A DNA stretch of 64,000 nucleotides from JAFEDN01 sp963712715. GTDB taxonomy: Bacteria > Pseudomonadota > Gammaproteobacteria > Coxiellales > Coxiellaceae. The translations under genes were made by a program, and so were the position numbers. The notes beneath the pieces were generated by a model. The model had not been told where the DNA came from and searched no databases. It saw nothing but the letters and a program-made list of their open reading frames with translations. How positions within the stretch are numbered: the stretch's first letter is position 1; every line of letters begins with the position of its first letter. The DNA lies in contig CAVQJI010000058.1 of assembly GCA_963712715.1 (NCBI GenBank), forward strand, positions 161,432-225,431. Direction: 5' to 3'. This document shows, one piece after another, positions 18,500 to 27,130 of the stretch.

Positions 18500-18905
18500 T
18501 CAATCAAGCGGCAACGTAGTAGTATCATGCCCAACTGTGAAAGATTCACGATGCTTAAAGGGCGATTAATGACCCGGCACTGACCCGCACTACGAATTTG
18601 GTAAGCGGGTTTTACAAATTTACGCCGGTGGAATAGAAGTTATAATTATCAGGAAATCCGGCTAAAACTAGAAGCGCCATTAAAAACCACGCTCGATACC
18701 GGAGTACCCGCATAATCGGTTTGGTTGGCAATCTTCAGGGTGGCGGGTCCCGAAACTTTTTCTCCACTCACGCAATCCTGCGCGGTATAAGTGCCCACCC
18801 GCTTCCTACTGGAAAGTGTGATCAAGAATCATCACCCGACGCCTGGGCAACCAAAGAAGCAGAACTCAAGGTCATCGCTATAAACAGTAAATTCAATTTT
18901 CTCAT
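18500..18905 (-). pseudogene. Remnant of a small exported protein
   Basis: On the minus strand an ATG at 18905 opens a clear signal peptide (MRKLNLLFIAMTLSSASLVAQASG), which hits a stop after SGDDS. Coding-like sequence continues in other frames (YTAQDCVSGEKVSGPATLKI, then NQTDYAGTPVSSVVF) and ends with SFTVGHDTTTLPLD and a stop at 18500. At least two frameshifts. Family not recognised. The adjoining 18286-18480 holds only a 15-codon open frame (MNKFIRNKFWEFYLP at 18373) with a good ribosome site and nothing else I can support. Confidence 0.45.
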
Positions 18906-19066
18906 TTCAATTTCTCCATTTTGGTAAATTTTAAAAAAGTATTTTACCCGAAGAATTTTACCTTGAAAAATAATACAAATAATAGCAAGGACGATGTAGT
19001 CATAAATTTCATTGGTAATCGCATCAACATGATGCTATAAGAAGCTATTCTTATCGAGGTGGTTTA

Positions 19067-19350
19067 TGCAATCATCAACTTTAATTTAAGTTAGTGTAAG
19101 GCCCGAGGTTGCGGAGCGGTTAAAGAGATTATCTCAGATTTTATTATTGCACCGGTCAAGTTCGTTCGCTGGCAGCGGAAGCGTTGGAGGAGTATTTAGA
19201 TATTCATGAATGGCAAATTCAGGCAATTCAGGAAGCGCTTAACGCCGTAGAGCATGAAGAGGTCGTCGAATTTGAGAGCGTTAAAAAGAAATGGGAAAAA
19301 CCGGCGTGAAGATTCGTCTCGCTAAACCGTCAGAACGGGATTTGGAAGAA
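19067..19350 (+). pseudogene. Decayed ParDE/RHH-type toxin-antitoxin remnant
   Basis: The start MQSSTLI is followed, after frame breaks, by VRPEVAERLKRLSQ-like sequence, then by an open stretch ending EEYLDIHEWQIQAIQEALNA ... KKKWEKPA and a stop, the look of a CopG/RHH antitoxin C-terminus. Immediately after comes MKIRLAKPSERDLEEQ-like sequence (about 19306-19350), the usual opening of a ParE-type toxin. This is cut off where the nested palindromic repeats begin. Both genes are inactive as read. Confidence 0.5.
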
Positions 19351-19357
19351 CAGGAAT

Positions 19358-19821
19358 TTAGGGGTGTGATAAAGAGAACCGGATGCGTCGTCCCGCGGCT
19401 TGTCCGCATAGGCGTTAGTTTAAGGGAAAAATAAGCTAAAAAAAGAAATTCATATTCCTCCCTCTCCCCCGTATTCGGGGGAGAGGGCTGGGGTGAGCGG
19501 ACGGAGAAAACCCCTAACCCTCTCCCCGAGTACGGGCATACGCGTCAAGCTAAGGGATTTTGGAAGTTTCCCCCTTTGAAAAAGGGGGATTAAGGGGGAT
19601 TTTTTGAACAAGGCATTTGTATTCAGTCCCAAAATCCCCCCTAACCCCCCTTTTTCAAAGAGGGGTAATCAAGAGGAAAAATCCTTAGCTTGACGCCTAT
19701 GCCGAGTACGGGGAGAGGGAATATAAGCTTTACTTTTCTCCTTAAACTGACGCCTATGCGGACAAGCCGCGGGACGACGGTGCTTTTTTTTTCGTCACGC
19801 CACAGATAAAATCACACCCGA
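19358..19821. repeat. Nested inverted-repeat block
   Basis: The outer arms are CGTCGTCCCGCGGCTTGTCC (from 19386) and its complement (to 19779), extended outward by GTGTGAT / ATCACAC and inward by TAGTTTAAGG / CCTTAAACT. Inside lie a second pair built from CCCTCTCCCCG-TATTCGGG type sequence and GGGGTGAGCGG (19452-19505, 19513-19545, 19700-19720) and a third pair, CTTTGAAAAAGGGGGATTA with its complement (19573-19665). No coding capacity. It looks like palindromic elements inserted into one another. Confidence 0.7.
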
Positions 19822-19823
19822 AT

Positions 19824-20641
19824 TTAGGATAATGTGGTAGTTGGTATTGTATGCAGTCCATAAACTATTCTGATGCCTTCATCAACGAGACTTTCAAAAG
19901 CTTTTCGAGTGACCGGTTTTACGAAAAAAACCCCCTTCATCGACAAAGGATTTTTCTTTGACATATAGTTTTAATACTTCCAGTATGAGATCCTCAGGCG
20001 TATTTTCTAATTTTTTAGATAGCTCATTTAAAGTGATTTTTTTGTTCTTCTTTTTAGTTTTTGTCGCACGGTCCTGAATGGTAGAGAAGACACGGGATTT
20101 CCAGGTGTCCGAATACGCGTCTTTATAAATCGGTTGTCCTTTTTCATCCAGAGTGAAAAGCACCTTGGAACCCGGTTGATGATGCACATCTCTTCGGTTA
20201 TCCTCAAAACTGGCTGTTTCTTTCCAGAAATCAGTAGAACTGCGTCTCATCGTAACTTCCTGGATTCTGGCGGCAACGTCTGCAGTGACACCATTAAGTC
20301 GAAGTTCTTTATAGAAATTTTCCGAAACTGCCCGGGGGCTTTCCTTTCTTATTACTGCCCGCGCCACAGGCAACAATACTTATTTTTATATATGATCCCG
20401 GCGGAAACGAAAGTGAATTATTATTCATTTTTTTTAGGATTGAAATCACACGTTTGGCAAGCTCCTTATAATGAATTCTCGAACCATCATCGCCGGATAA
20501 ATATTCAGAGCCAGGTTTACAATGCGCTACTATAGGAAATCGGATTATGAGGGGAGTTTCTGAAGTCTTCGAAGAGGAATCAGGGGAATTTAGAGATTCA
20601 TCTTTCGATTCCGATGCTTTTGATTCTTTTGAACCAGACAT
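19824..20641 (-). pseudogene. C80-like (MARTX/clostridial-toxin-type) cysteine protease domain gene, frameshifted
   Basis: Starts MSGSKESKASESKDES (20641) with a Ser-rich leader. It then shows a stretch resembling the cysteine protease domain of MARTX and large clostridial toxins: a His in PIVAHCKPG, LSGDDGSRIHYKELAKRV, a Cys in IKISIVACGAG, then GSFGKFL and, in the next frame, YKELRLNGVTADVAARIQEV. The order His...LSG...ISIV-x-C...FG...NG.xADV.xR matches that family. Two frameshifts are visible, near 20315 and at a G5T7 homopolymer near 19925. Past the second, coding sequence resumes (KPVTRKAFESLVDEGIRIVY) to a stop at 19824. The family call is by eye. Confidence 0.5.
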
Positions 20642-20955
20642 TTTAAAAATGTACTATGACAATGATATTTTAGAAAAAACTTTCTATCCATCGCTAGTAT
20701 GTTTTTGGAATCTTCTATTGTATTGAGACAACTTAAGATGTACTGATGAGTATAAACATGTTTCATCTATTTTATTCTTTTTATTAACTTTTATATTTTA
20801 AAAAATTTTACACGATGAATATTAAGGTATTATTAGTACAAGTGGCAACTGATTAATTTTAGGTTAAAATAGGTTCTGGAATTTTAGCAGACGCAACGAG
20901 CTGTCCGACCGGCGAGCAGTTGGTTCACTGGTTGGCATTCAGATAGGTAATCTAT
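20642..20955. other. AT-rich intergenic stretch, no gene seen
   Basis: About 310 bp between the C80-like gene and brnA. It is strongly AT-rich from 20642 to 20880, which suits a promoter for the leftward gene, and has no open frame or hairpin I would defend. Confidence 0.5.
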
Positions 20956-21246
20956 TTATGCTGATACTTCAAAATTATTCGGCTTAAGCCTGGCAATTCC
21001 TTCAGCTAATATCATTTTCATTAGCGATTGGTAAGGGACATCCTCCCTGTTAGCAAAAATCTTTAGCTCATTAAAGAGAGTCTCAGGAAGCCGTAATGAA
21101 ATTGTCTTCGTTGAAGCCTTTAAATTAGGAAATCTGGCTAACTTTGCTTTTGACCAATCAAGATATTCAGTAGAGTCATGCTCTTGCCAGAATATTCTTT
21201 CCTCTTCTTCAGTGGTAAATTTTGGAATTTTCTTTAGCTTGCTCAT
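20956..21246 (-). CDS. BrnA/CopG-family antitoxin
   Basis: 96 aa, intact. The middle (FWQEHDSTEYLDWSKAKLARF) and the RHH part (TKTISLRLPETLFNELKIFA, VPYQSLMKMILAEGI) fit the CopG_antitoxin/BrnA family, which binds DNA as a dimer and neutralises the BrnT ribonuclease. AAAAGGAGC lies upstream of its ATG. Its start lies inside the 3' end of the brnT remnant, the usual compact brnTA layout. Confidence 0.8.
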   Translation of the reverse strand: MSKLKKIPKFTTEEEERIFWQEHDSTEYLDWSKAKLARFPNLKASTKTISLRLPETLFNELKIFANREDVPYQSLMKMILAEGIARLKPNNFEVSA

Positions 21247-21534
21247 AAAATTTATGCTCCTTTTTGTTCATATCACGAGTCTGAAATTACCCTTATCAGA
21301 GAATTTCTTACTGTAAAGACAATTAATAACTCGCGATTATCATCGGTTCTACCCAATGCGTGTATACGCTGCTCACTGGCTGAATGTTTAACATCTTCTA
21401 GTATAAGCAGCGGCTCATTAAAAAATATTTGCTCACGACTCCCAATTAGAAACCCCATGCTTATTGGAGTTTTTATCCCGATTGCCCTCATCCCAATCAA
21501 AACCATTGAGGTGTTCAAAAAATATGTCATCCAT
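21209..21534 (-). pseudogene. BrnT-family ribonuclease toxin, two frameshifts
   Basis: An ATG at 21534 opens MDDIFFEHLNGFDWDEGNRD and KHGVSNWES, then a stop. Shifting one frame restores EQIFFNEPLLILEDVKHSAS and VFTVRNSLIRVIS, then another stop. A second shift restores RDMNKKEHKFYEQAKENS to a stop at 21209. Together these give a complete BrnT with the usual ending (RVIS..RDM.KKE). Each break is explained by one extra base. The toxin is dead as read while the antitoxin is open. Confidence 0.75.
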
Positions 21535-21593
21535 ATACGAATTGTATATGACTATAATATTAATTTCAACCAGAGGACTGTTAACTGCCCCCG

Positions 21594-22682
21594 TTAATTA
21601 TTATGGATCGTGGCGCCGCCCAGACAGATGTTATTGAGATAAAAAACAACCGACTGGCCAGGAGTGATGGCCCATTGCGGTCCGGTAAAATCAACTTTAA
21701 ATTGCCGTTCATTGAGCTGGGTCAGGGAGCAGGGCGCATCAGTGTGGCGGTAGCGAATTTTTGCGGTGCATTTTAACGGTAATTGGGGGGGCGTACCGGT
21801 TATCCAGTGCGCATTGTCACAGATTAATTGCCGCGAATAGAGCAGGGGATGATCATGACCCTGCGCGACGATTAAAATATTTTGCGCGATATCTTTGCCC
21901 ACGACATACCAGGGAATTTCTGCCGCATTTTTTTGACCGCCGATATGCAGACCCTGGCGCTGGCCGATGGTGTAAAACATTAAACCGTCGTGTTTTCCCA
22001 TGACTTTACCTTCGGGCGTTTGCATCGTTCCCGGTTGGGCCAGAAAAAATTCGCTCAAAAAATTTTTAAAACGGCGTTCGCCGATAAAACAGATTCCGGT
22101 GCTGTCTTTTTTGCCATGATTCAATAAATTCGCCAGTTTCGCCAGCTCGCGAACGCGGGGTTTGGGTAAATCGCCCACCGGGAACAGACTGTGACTTAAC
22201 TCATACTGGCCTAAAGTATATAAAAAATAACTTTGATCTTTATTGGGGTCGGCGCCTTTCAATAATTGAAAAGTATCGCCGCTGCCATGAATTTGCGCAT
22301 AGTGACCGGTCGCCAGCGCATCACCCCTTCGTAAGGCATGTTGCAGAAATACCTTAAATTTAATTTCCTTATTGCACCAGATGTCCGGGTTTGGAGTTCG
22401 CCCGGCGGCGAACTCATCCAGACAAGACTGGAACACATTGTTCCAGTATTCTTTGGCAAAATTAACGACCTCAAAAGGGATATTCAATAAATCGCAAACG
22501 GCGCGGGCATCGCTCAAATCCTGTTGCGCATGACAATAAGGATCGTCATTTTCGGTTTCCCAGTTCTGCATAAAAACGCCGAGTACCTCAAATCCCTGCC
22601 GCTGCAATAACAACGCCGAGACCGCCGAATCGACCCCGCCGGATAAGCCCACAACGATTTTTTTACGATTGCCCGTGTTCAT
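21594..22682 (-). CDS. mnmA: tRNA-specific 2-thiouridylase MnmA
   Basis: Installs the 2-thio group on wobble U34 of tRNA Lys, Glu and Gln, using sulfur relayed from a cysteine desulfurase. The start MNTGNRKKIVVGLSGGVDSA (22682) has the ATP-PPase loop. The catalytic cysteines are in PNPDIWCNKEIKF and STGICFIGER. The ending GQSVVFYLNNICLGGATI is typical. About 362 aa, full length. The longer open frame upstream reads through a palindrome and is rejected. Divergent from tgt. Confidence 0.95.
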   Translation of the reverse strand: MNTGNRKKIVVGLSGGVDSAVSALLLQRQGFEVLGVFMQNWETENDDPYCHAQQDLSDARAVCDLLNIPFEVVNFAKEYWNNVFQSCLDEFAAGRTPNPDIWCNKEIKFKVFLQHALRRGDALATGHYAQIHGSGDTFQLLKGADPNKDQSYFLYTLGQYELSHSLFPVGDLPKPRVRELAKLANLLNHGKKDSTGICFIGERRFKNFLSEFFLAQPGTMQTPEGKVMGKHDGLMFYTIGQRQGLHIGGQKNAAEIPWYVVGKDIAQNILIVAQGHDHPLLYSRQLICDNAHWITGTPPQLPLKCTAKIRYRHTDAPCSLTQLNERQFKVDFTGPQWAITPGQSVVFYLNNICLGGATIHNN

Positions 22683-22734
22683 ATATTGGATTATTAATGC
22701 ATGATACTTGTACAATGTCAATTGGCCCCTCACC

Positions 22735-22770
22735 CTATCCCCTCTCCCCGAGTACATGGAGAGGGGATAG
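22735..22770. repeat. Hairpin repeat between mnmA and tgt
   Basis: 13-bp stem CTATCCCCTCTCC / GGAGAGGGGATAG around CCGAGTACAT. The same CCCTCTCCCCGAGTAC word occurs in the 19.4-19.7 kb repeat block, so this is a solo dispersed palindrome. Confidence 0.7.
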
Positions 22771-22835
22771 GAGTTTTCATAAATTGCGTTTTCGAGCGAG
22801 ATCTAGTAATTTATGCAACTGTGAAAAATAAAGAC

Positions 22836-23954
22836 ATGCATTTTGAACTGCTGGCCACCCATGGCGCGGCCAGGCGGGCGCGGCTCGCATTTCCACGGGG
22901 CGTCATTGATACACCGGCATTTATGCCCGTTGGCACCATCGCCACGGTAAAAGCTCTCACCACGCCGGAAGTAAAGGCTTGCGGCGCGCAGATTGTGCTG
23001 GGAAATACCTTTCATTTAATGCTGCGCCCAGGCCCCGAAATCATCCAGGCCCACGGCGGATTGCACGATTTCATGCACTGGCAGGGACCCATTTTAACCG
23101 ATTCGGGTGGATTTCAGGTCTTTAGCCTGGCGCAATTACGCACACTATCCGAGCGGGGAGTGATTTTTCGCTCGCCGATTGATGGCAACATGATTGACCT
23201 GACTCCGGAAAGCGCCATTCAAATGCAGCATGTTTTAAACTCCGACATTGTGATGGTGCTGGATGAATGCACACCGTATCCCGCCGGCGAGGAGCAGGCG
23301 CGGACTTCTCTGGAACTCAGCCTGCGCTGGGCGAAACGTTGCAAAGAGGCTCATGGCGACTCGGCCCATGCTTTATTCGGTATCGTCCAGGGGGGTATGT
23401 ACCCGGATTTGCGGCGGCAGTCTCTGGAAGGGTTAATGGACATTGAATTTGACGGTTATGCCATCGGTGGATTATCCGTCGGTGAGCCCAAGGATCTGAT
23501 GCGGCATGTGCTGGAGAATTTAATGCCCCACATGCCCATCCACAAACCGCGTTACCTGATGGGAGTTGGCACTCCGGAAGATATCATCCAGGCTGTCTGC
23601 CGCGGGGTGGATATGTTTGATTGCGTGATGCCTACGCGCAACGCCCGCAACGGCCATCTGTTCACCAGTCAGGGTGTTGTGCGCATTCGCAACAGTCCAT
23701 ATCGCAACGATCTCAGGCCACTGGACCCGGAATGCGGCTGCGATACCTGCCTGCATTATAGCCGCGCCTATCTGCACCATCTGTTTCGCACTCGCGAGAT
23801 ACTCGGCGCGCGTCTGAATTCCATTCATAATATTTATTTTTATCAACGGCTCATGCAGGGTTTGCGTCTGGCCATAGAAAGCGGTACATTAGATACTTTT
23901 GTTGACGGTTATTTTAGAAAAAACGCACGAGGAATTGACCATGTCACTATTTAA
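22836..23954 (+). CDS. tgt: Queuine/preQ1 tRNA-ribosyltransferase
   Basis: Exchanges G34 for preQ1 in GUN-anticodon tRNAs. The start MHFELLATHGAARRARLAFP is aligned with other Tgt proteins; a GTG five codons upstream is possible. Catalytic residues are visible: Asp in GPILTDSGGFQVF and nucleophile Asp in GVDMFDCVMPTRNARNGHLF. The zinc site is CGCDTCLHYSRAYLHH. 373 aa, intact. First gene of a tgt-yajC-secD-secF cluster, its end overlapping yajC by 14 bp. Confidence 0.96.
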   Translation: MHFELLATHGAARRARLAFPRGVIDTPAFMPVGTIATVKALTTPEVKACGAQIVLGNTFHLMLRPGPEIIQAHGGLHDFMHWQGPILTDSGGFQVFSLAQLRTLSERGVIFRSPIDGNMIDLTPESAIQMQHVLNSDIVMVLDECTPYPAGEEQARTSLELSLRWAKRCKEAHGDSAHALFGIVQGGMYPDLRRQSLEGLMDIEFDGYAIGGLSVGEPKDLMRHVLENLMPHMPIHKPRYLMGVGTPEDIIQAVCRGVDMFDCVMPTRNARNGHLFTSQGVVRIRNSPYRNDLRPLDPECGCDTCLHYSRAYLHHLFRTREILGARLNSIHNIYFYQRLMQGLRLAIESGTLDTFVDGYFRKNARGIDHVTI

Positions 23955-24324
23955 TTTTTTGGGTATTGGGAATGCTTTCGCCGATGCGGTGCAAACCGCC
24001 GCCACCGCTCCGGGCGCTACGCCTCCGGCAGGTCAGATGGGAGGGTTTTTGCACATGCTTCCCATGCTGATTTTATTTATCCTGGTTTTTTATTTTCTGT
24101 TGGTCAGACCGCAAACCAAACGCGCCAAAGATCAAAAAAAATTAATCAGCAGTATCGCGATTGGGGACGAAGTCATGACCGCGGGCGGCATCATTGGCCG
24201 TATTTCCCGGCTGAAAGATAATTTCGTTGCATTGAACATAGCCAAAGGAGTGGAGATCACCGTGCAAAAAAGTTCTGTCGTCTCCGTGTTGCCCAAAGGC
24301 ACCCTGGATTTTAACGACGCATGA
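23941..24324 (+). CDS. yajC: Sec translocase accessory subunit YajC
   Basis: 127 aa from MSLFNFLGIGNAFADA, with AGGAAT upstream. One membrane helix (MLPMLILFILVFYFLLVRP) is followed by QTKRAKDQKKLISSIAIGDEVMTAGGIIGRI, the YajC signature. It forms the SecDF-YajC complex that aids protein export. Overlaps tgt at its start and secD by ATGA at its end. Confidence 0.95.
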   Translation: MSLFNFLGIGNAFADAVQTAATAPGATPPAGQMGGFLHMLPMLILFILVFYFLLVRPQTKRAKDQKKLISSIAIGDEVMTAGGIIGRISRLKDNFVALNIAKGVEITVQKSSVVSVLPKGTLDFNDA

Positions 24325-26207
24325 ACCGGTACCCGTTGTGGCGCTATCTTTTGCTGGGGTTGTTGATCATCCTTGGCATTCTTTATGCCTTGCCCAATTT
24401 GTATGGTGAAGACTATGCCGTGCAGGTTCAGGCCAAAGGCGGGGCCGTGATCTCTGCGTCATTGAATGATCAGATTGCTCAGGCCCTTAACTCCGCGCAA
24501 ATTCCCTATAAATCAATCACGCACCAACCTTATGCTTACCTGATTCGCTTTAAGGAGCCGGAATACCAGTTAAAAGCGCAGGATACTTTACAGGCCGCGC
24601 TGGGCCCAGATTATACGGTCGCTCTGAATTTGGCTGATAAAACTCCCGCCTGGTTGCTGGCTATCGGCGCGAAACCCATGAAACTCGGTCTGGATTTACG
24701 CGGCGGCATTCATTTTCTTCTGGAAGTGGATACCACGACCATGCTTAAAGACCAAAAAACCAGCGACATGCATAACATGGCCATTTCTTTGCGCGATCAA
24801 CAAATACGTTACTCCGGTTTGATGATCGGGCCGTCGGGTGACATCGTCATTCAATTTCGCGATGCGCAGTCACGGGACGCTGGCATTCCGGCACTGAAAA
24901 AAGATTATCCGGATTACCGGTTTTCTCCTTCCTCGGGCTATGATGTCACTGGTGCGATCACACCGGAGGCGCAAATAAAATTGAGTGAATATGCGGTCAG
25001 TCAAAATATTACCATCCTCAATAACAAGGTCAATGAACTCGGCGTCGCTGAACCGGTCATCCAGCAGCAAGGCAAAAATCAGATCAGCGTCGATTTGCCG
25101 GGGATCCAGGATACCGCTCGGGCTAAAGCGATTATCGGCAAAGTGGCCACCGTGCGTTTTCAGTTGCAGGACCTTGAGCATGACGCCGCCGCGGCGGCGG
25201 CCAGCTCCGGCATCGTTCCCACAGGCTCGACATTGTATACTTTTGAAGGCCACCCTTATCTGTTGAAAGACCAGATTGTGCTGCACGGCGCTTCCATTCT
25301 CCACGCTACCGCGACGACGGATGAAAATGGCCGCCCCGCGGTTGCGGTGAGGGCCGGCGGCAGTGAAGTGGCGTCGTTTAATCGCGTCACCCGCGCCAAT
25401 GTCAATAAACCGATGGCGACCGTTTATGTCGAAACGCAGGTCGCAAAAAAAATGGTCAACGGCCAGCCGGTTAGCCAAAACCGCCAGGTCGCATCGATTA
25501 TCAATATCGCTAATATTAATCAGGCGTTGGGCGCGCAGTTTCAGATTATGGGATTATCTTCCACCCGCGAAGCCCAGGATTTGGCATTGCAGTTACGTTC
25601 AGGCGCTTACTCCGCACCCCTTGCTTTTGTGCAGGAACGTTTGATCGGCCCCAGTTTAGGTAAAGAAAATATTCGTCAGGGAATTACTTCGATGGTCGTC
25701 GCCATGGCGCTGGTGGCGATCTTTATGCTGTTTTATTATCACTTATTTGGCCTGTTTGCCGATCTGGCGCTGGTCTTAAATACCATTTTTATCATCGCGG
25801 TCATGTCCCTGCTCGGCGCCACACTGACGCTGCCGGGCATCGCCGGTATGGTCCTGACCATCGGCATGGCGGTGGACGCCAACGTGTTGATTAACGAGCG
25901 CATCCGCGAAGAACTGCGCAATGGCATGTCTCCGCAGGCCAGTATCCATGCGGGTTATGAGCGGGCGTTTAACACCATCGTCGATTCCAACGTCACTACT
26001 TTAATCGTGGCGATCATTTTATTCGCGCTGGGAACCGGCCCGGTGCAAAGTTTTGCGATCACACTCAGTATCGGCATTCTCAGTTCCATGGTGACCGCGG
26101 TATTTTTTACACGCGCTCTGGTGAATTTAACTTACGGGTGGCGCAGTGTGAAACGGTTGCCCATCGGCATTCGTGTATCACCAGTCCGTAAAGAGGCGCG
26201 GAGTTAA
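24321..26207 (+). CDS. secD: Protein translocase subunit SecD
   Basis: 628 aa. The N-terminal helix LLLGLLIILGILYALPNLYG is followed by a large periplasmic part with GLDLRGGIHFLLEVD, then five further membrane helices. The conserved VLTIGMAVDANVLINERIREEL lies in the transmembrane SecD/SecF core. Uses proton motive force to pull exported proteins from SecYEG. Intact and translationally coupled to yajC. Confidence 0.97.
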   Translation: MNRYPLWRYLLLGLLIILGILYALPNLYGEDYAVQVQAKGGAVISASLNDQIAQALNSAQIPYKSITHQPYAYLIRFKEPEYQLKAQDTLQAALGPDYTVALNLADKTPAWLLAIGAKPMKLGLDLRGGIHFLLEVDTTTMLKDQKTSDMHNMAISLRDQQIRYSGLMIGPSGDIVIQFRDAQSRDAGIPALKKDYPDYRFSPSSGYDVTGAITPEAQIKLSEYAVSQNITILNNKVNELGVAEPVIQQQGKNQISVDLPGIQDTARAKAIIGKVATVRFQLQDLEHDAAAAAASSGIVPTGSTLYTFEGHPYLLKDQIVLHGASILHATATTDENGRPAVAVRAGGSEVASFNRVTRANVNKPMATVYVETQVAKKMVNGQPVSQNRQVASIINIANINQALGAQFQIMGLSSTREAQDLALQLRSGAYSAPLAFVQERLIGPSLGKENIRQGITSMVVAMALVAIFMLFYYHLFGLFADLALVLNTIFIIAVMSLLGATLTLPGIAGMVLTIGMAVDANVLINERIREELRNGMSPQASIHAGYERAFNTIVDSNVTTLIVAIILFALGTGPVQSFAITLSIGILSSMVTAVFFTRALVNLTYGWRSVKRLPIGIRVSPVRKEARS

Positions 26208-26209
26208 TC

Positions 26210-27124
26210 ATGGAGTTTTTCAAAGCCAATACTCATATCCGGTTCATGAAGCAACGAAAAGGCGCGGCTATTTTTTCCGTGCTGATTTTTGTGGCATCGA
26301 TTATCGCTCTTATTACTCAGGGATTAACTTTGGGTCTGGATTTTACCGGCGGCAGTCAGGCTTCGGTGTCTTTCCAGCAACCTCCAAATATTGAAGACAT
26401 TCGCACGAAACTGGCGACGGCGGGATTTAAACATGCGATCGTGCAAAGTTATAGCCGGAAAGAAGTGTCTATTCGACTGGCCCCGCAAAAGGGCCTCAGT
26501 CAGGAGCAATTACATCAACGGTTAGAAGCAGCGCTGCCCGGTGCGGTTATCGGTAGTTCTGATTATATCGGCCCCCAGGTGAGCAACGCCCTGTTGACTA
26601 ACGGTATTCTGGCGGTGCTGGTCGCGTTATTGGCGACCATGGCCTATATCGCCTTCCGGTTTGAGTACCGTTTCGCCGTGGCCGCGGCGGTGGCTCTCAT
26701 TCACGATCCGGTATTGATTTTGGGTATTTTTTCGTTTTTTCACATAGAATTCGACATGATCGCTTTGACCGCTCTGCTGACGGTGATCGGCTTTTCGCTC
26801 AACGATACCATCGTGGTTTACGACCGGGTGCGCGAAAATTTCCGCAAAGTGAGAAAAGGGACTCCGCTTGAAATTATGGACCTGTCTATTAACCAAACTT
26901 TGTCGCGAACGATCATGACTTCCGGGTTAACCCTGGTCGTGGTGCTGTCGCTCCTGTTTTTTGGCGGCCCAATGATCCACGGCTTCGCCCTGGCGATGAC
27001 GATCGGTATTATTATCGGCACCTATTCTTCCATTTACGTCGCCGGGTCTTTTGCGGTGGCTATCGGCCTGGACCGCAAACATTTACAGCTTCCCGTCAAA
27101 CGTGCAGAAGACGAACTGCCCTGA
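26210..27124 (+). CDS. secF: Protein translocase subunit SecF
   Basis: 304 aa, starting 2 bp after secD. Shows the six-helix SecF layout with GLDFTGGSQASVSF, FDMIALTALLTVIGFSLNDTI (core helix) and VYDRVREN. The sequence from about 26371 to 27130 is present a second time at 34103-34862. Full length here, so this is the working copy. Confidence 0.97.
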   Translation: MEFFKANTHIRFMKQRKGAAIFSVLIFVASIIALITQGLTLGLDFTGGSQASVSFQQPPNIEDIRTKLATAGFKHAIVQSYSRKEVSIRLAPQKGLSQEQLHQRLEAALPGAVIGSSDYIGPQVSNALLTNGILAVLVALLATMAYIAFRFEYRFAVAAAVALIHDPVLILGIFSFFHIEFDMIALTALLTVIGFSLNDTIVVYDRVRENFRKVRKGTPLEIMDLSINQTLSRTIMTSGLTLVVVLSLLFFGGPMIHGFALAMTIGIIIGTYSSIYVAGSFAVAIGLDRKHLQLPVKRAEDELP

Positions 27125-27130
27125 ACGATT

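Noticed and set aside
18721..18927. 68-codon plus-strand frame
   Set aside because: It runs antisense to the clear signal-peptide remnant at 18905-18500 and has no ribosome site.
20300..20376. Programmed frameshift joining the two halves of the C80-like gene
   Set aside because: The reading shift is +1 across AAATTTCTATAAAG with no slippery heptamer in the right phase, and a second break downstream shows simple decay or error.
20880..20945. Possible tRNA-like stretch (GGTTCACTGG)
   Set aside because: No matching acceptor, anticodon and D arms could be drawn around it.
24870..25478. 202-codon open frame antisense to secD
   Set aside because: It lies wholly inside secD on the other strand, is rich in Arg, and has no ribosome site; a GC-composition shadow of a clear gene.
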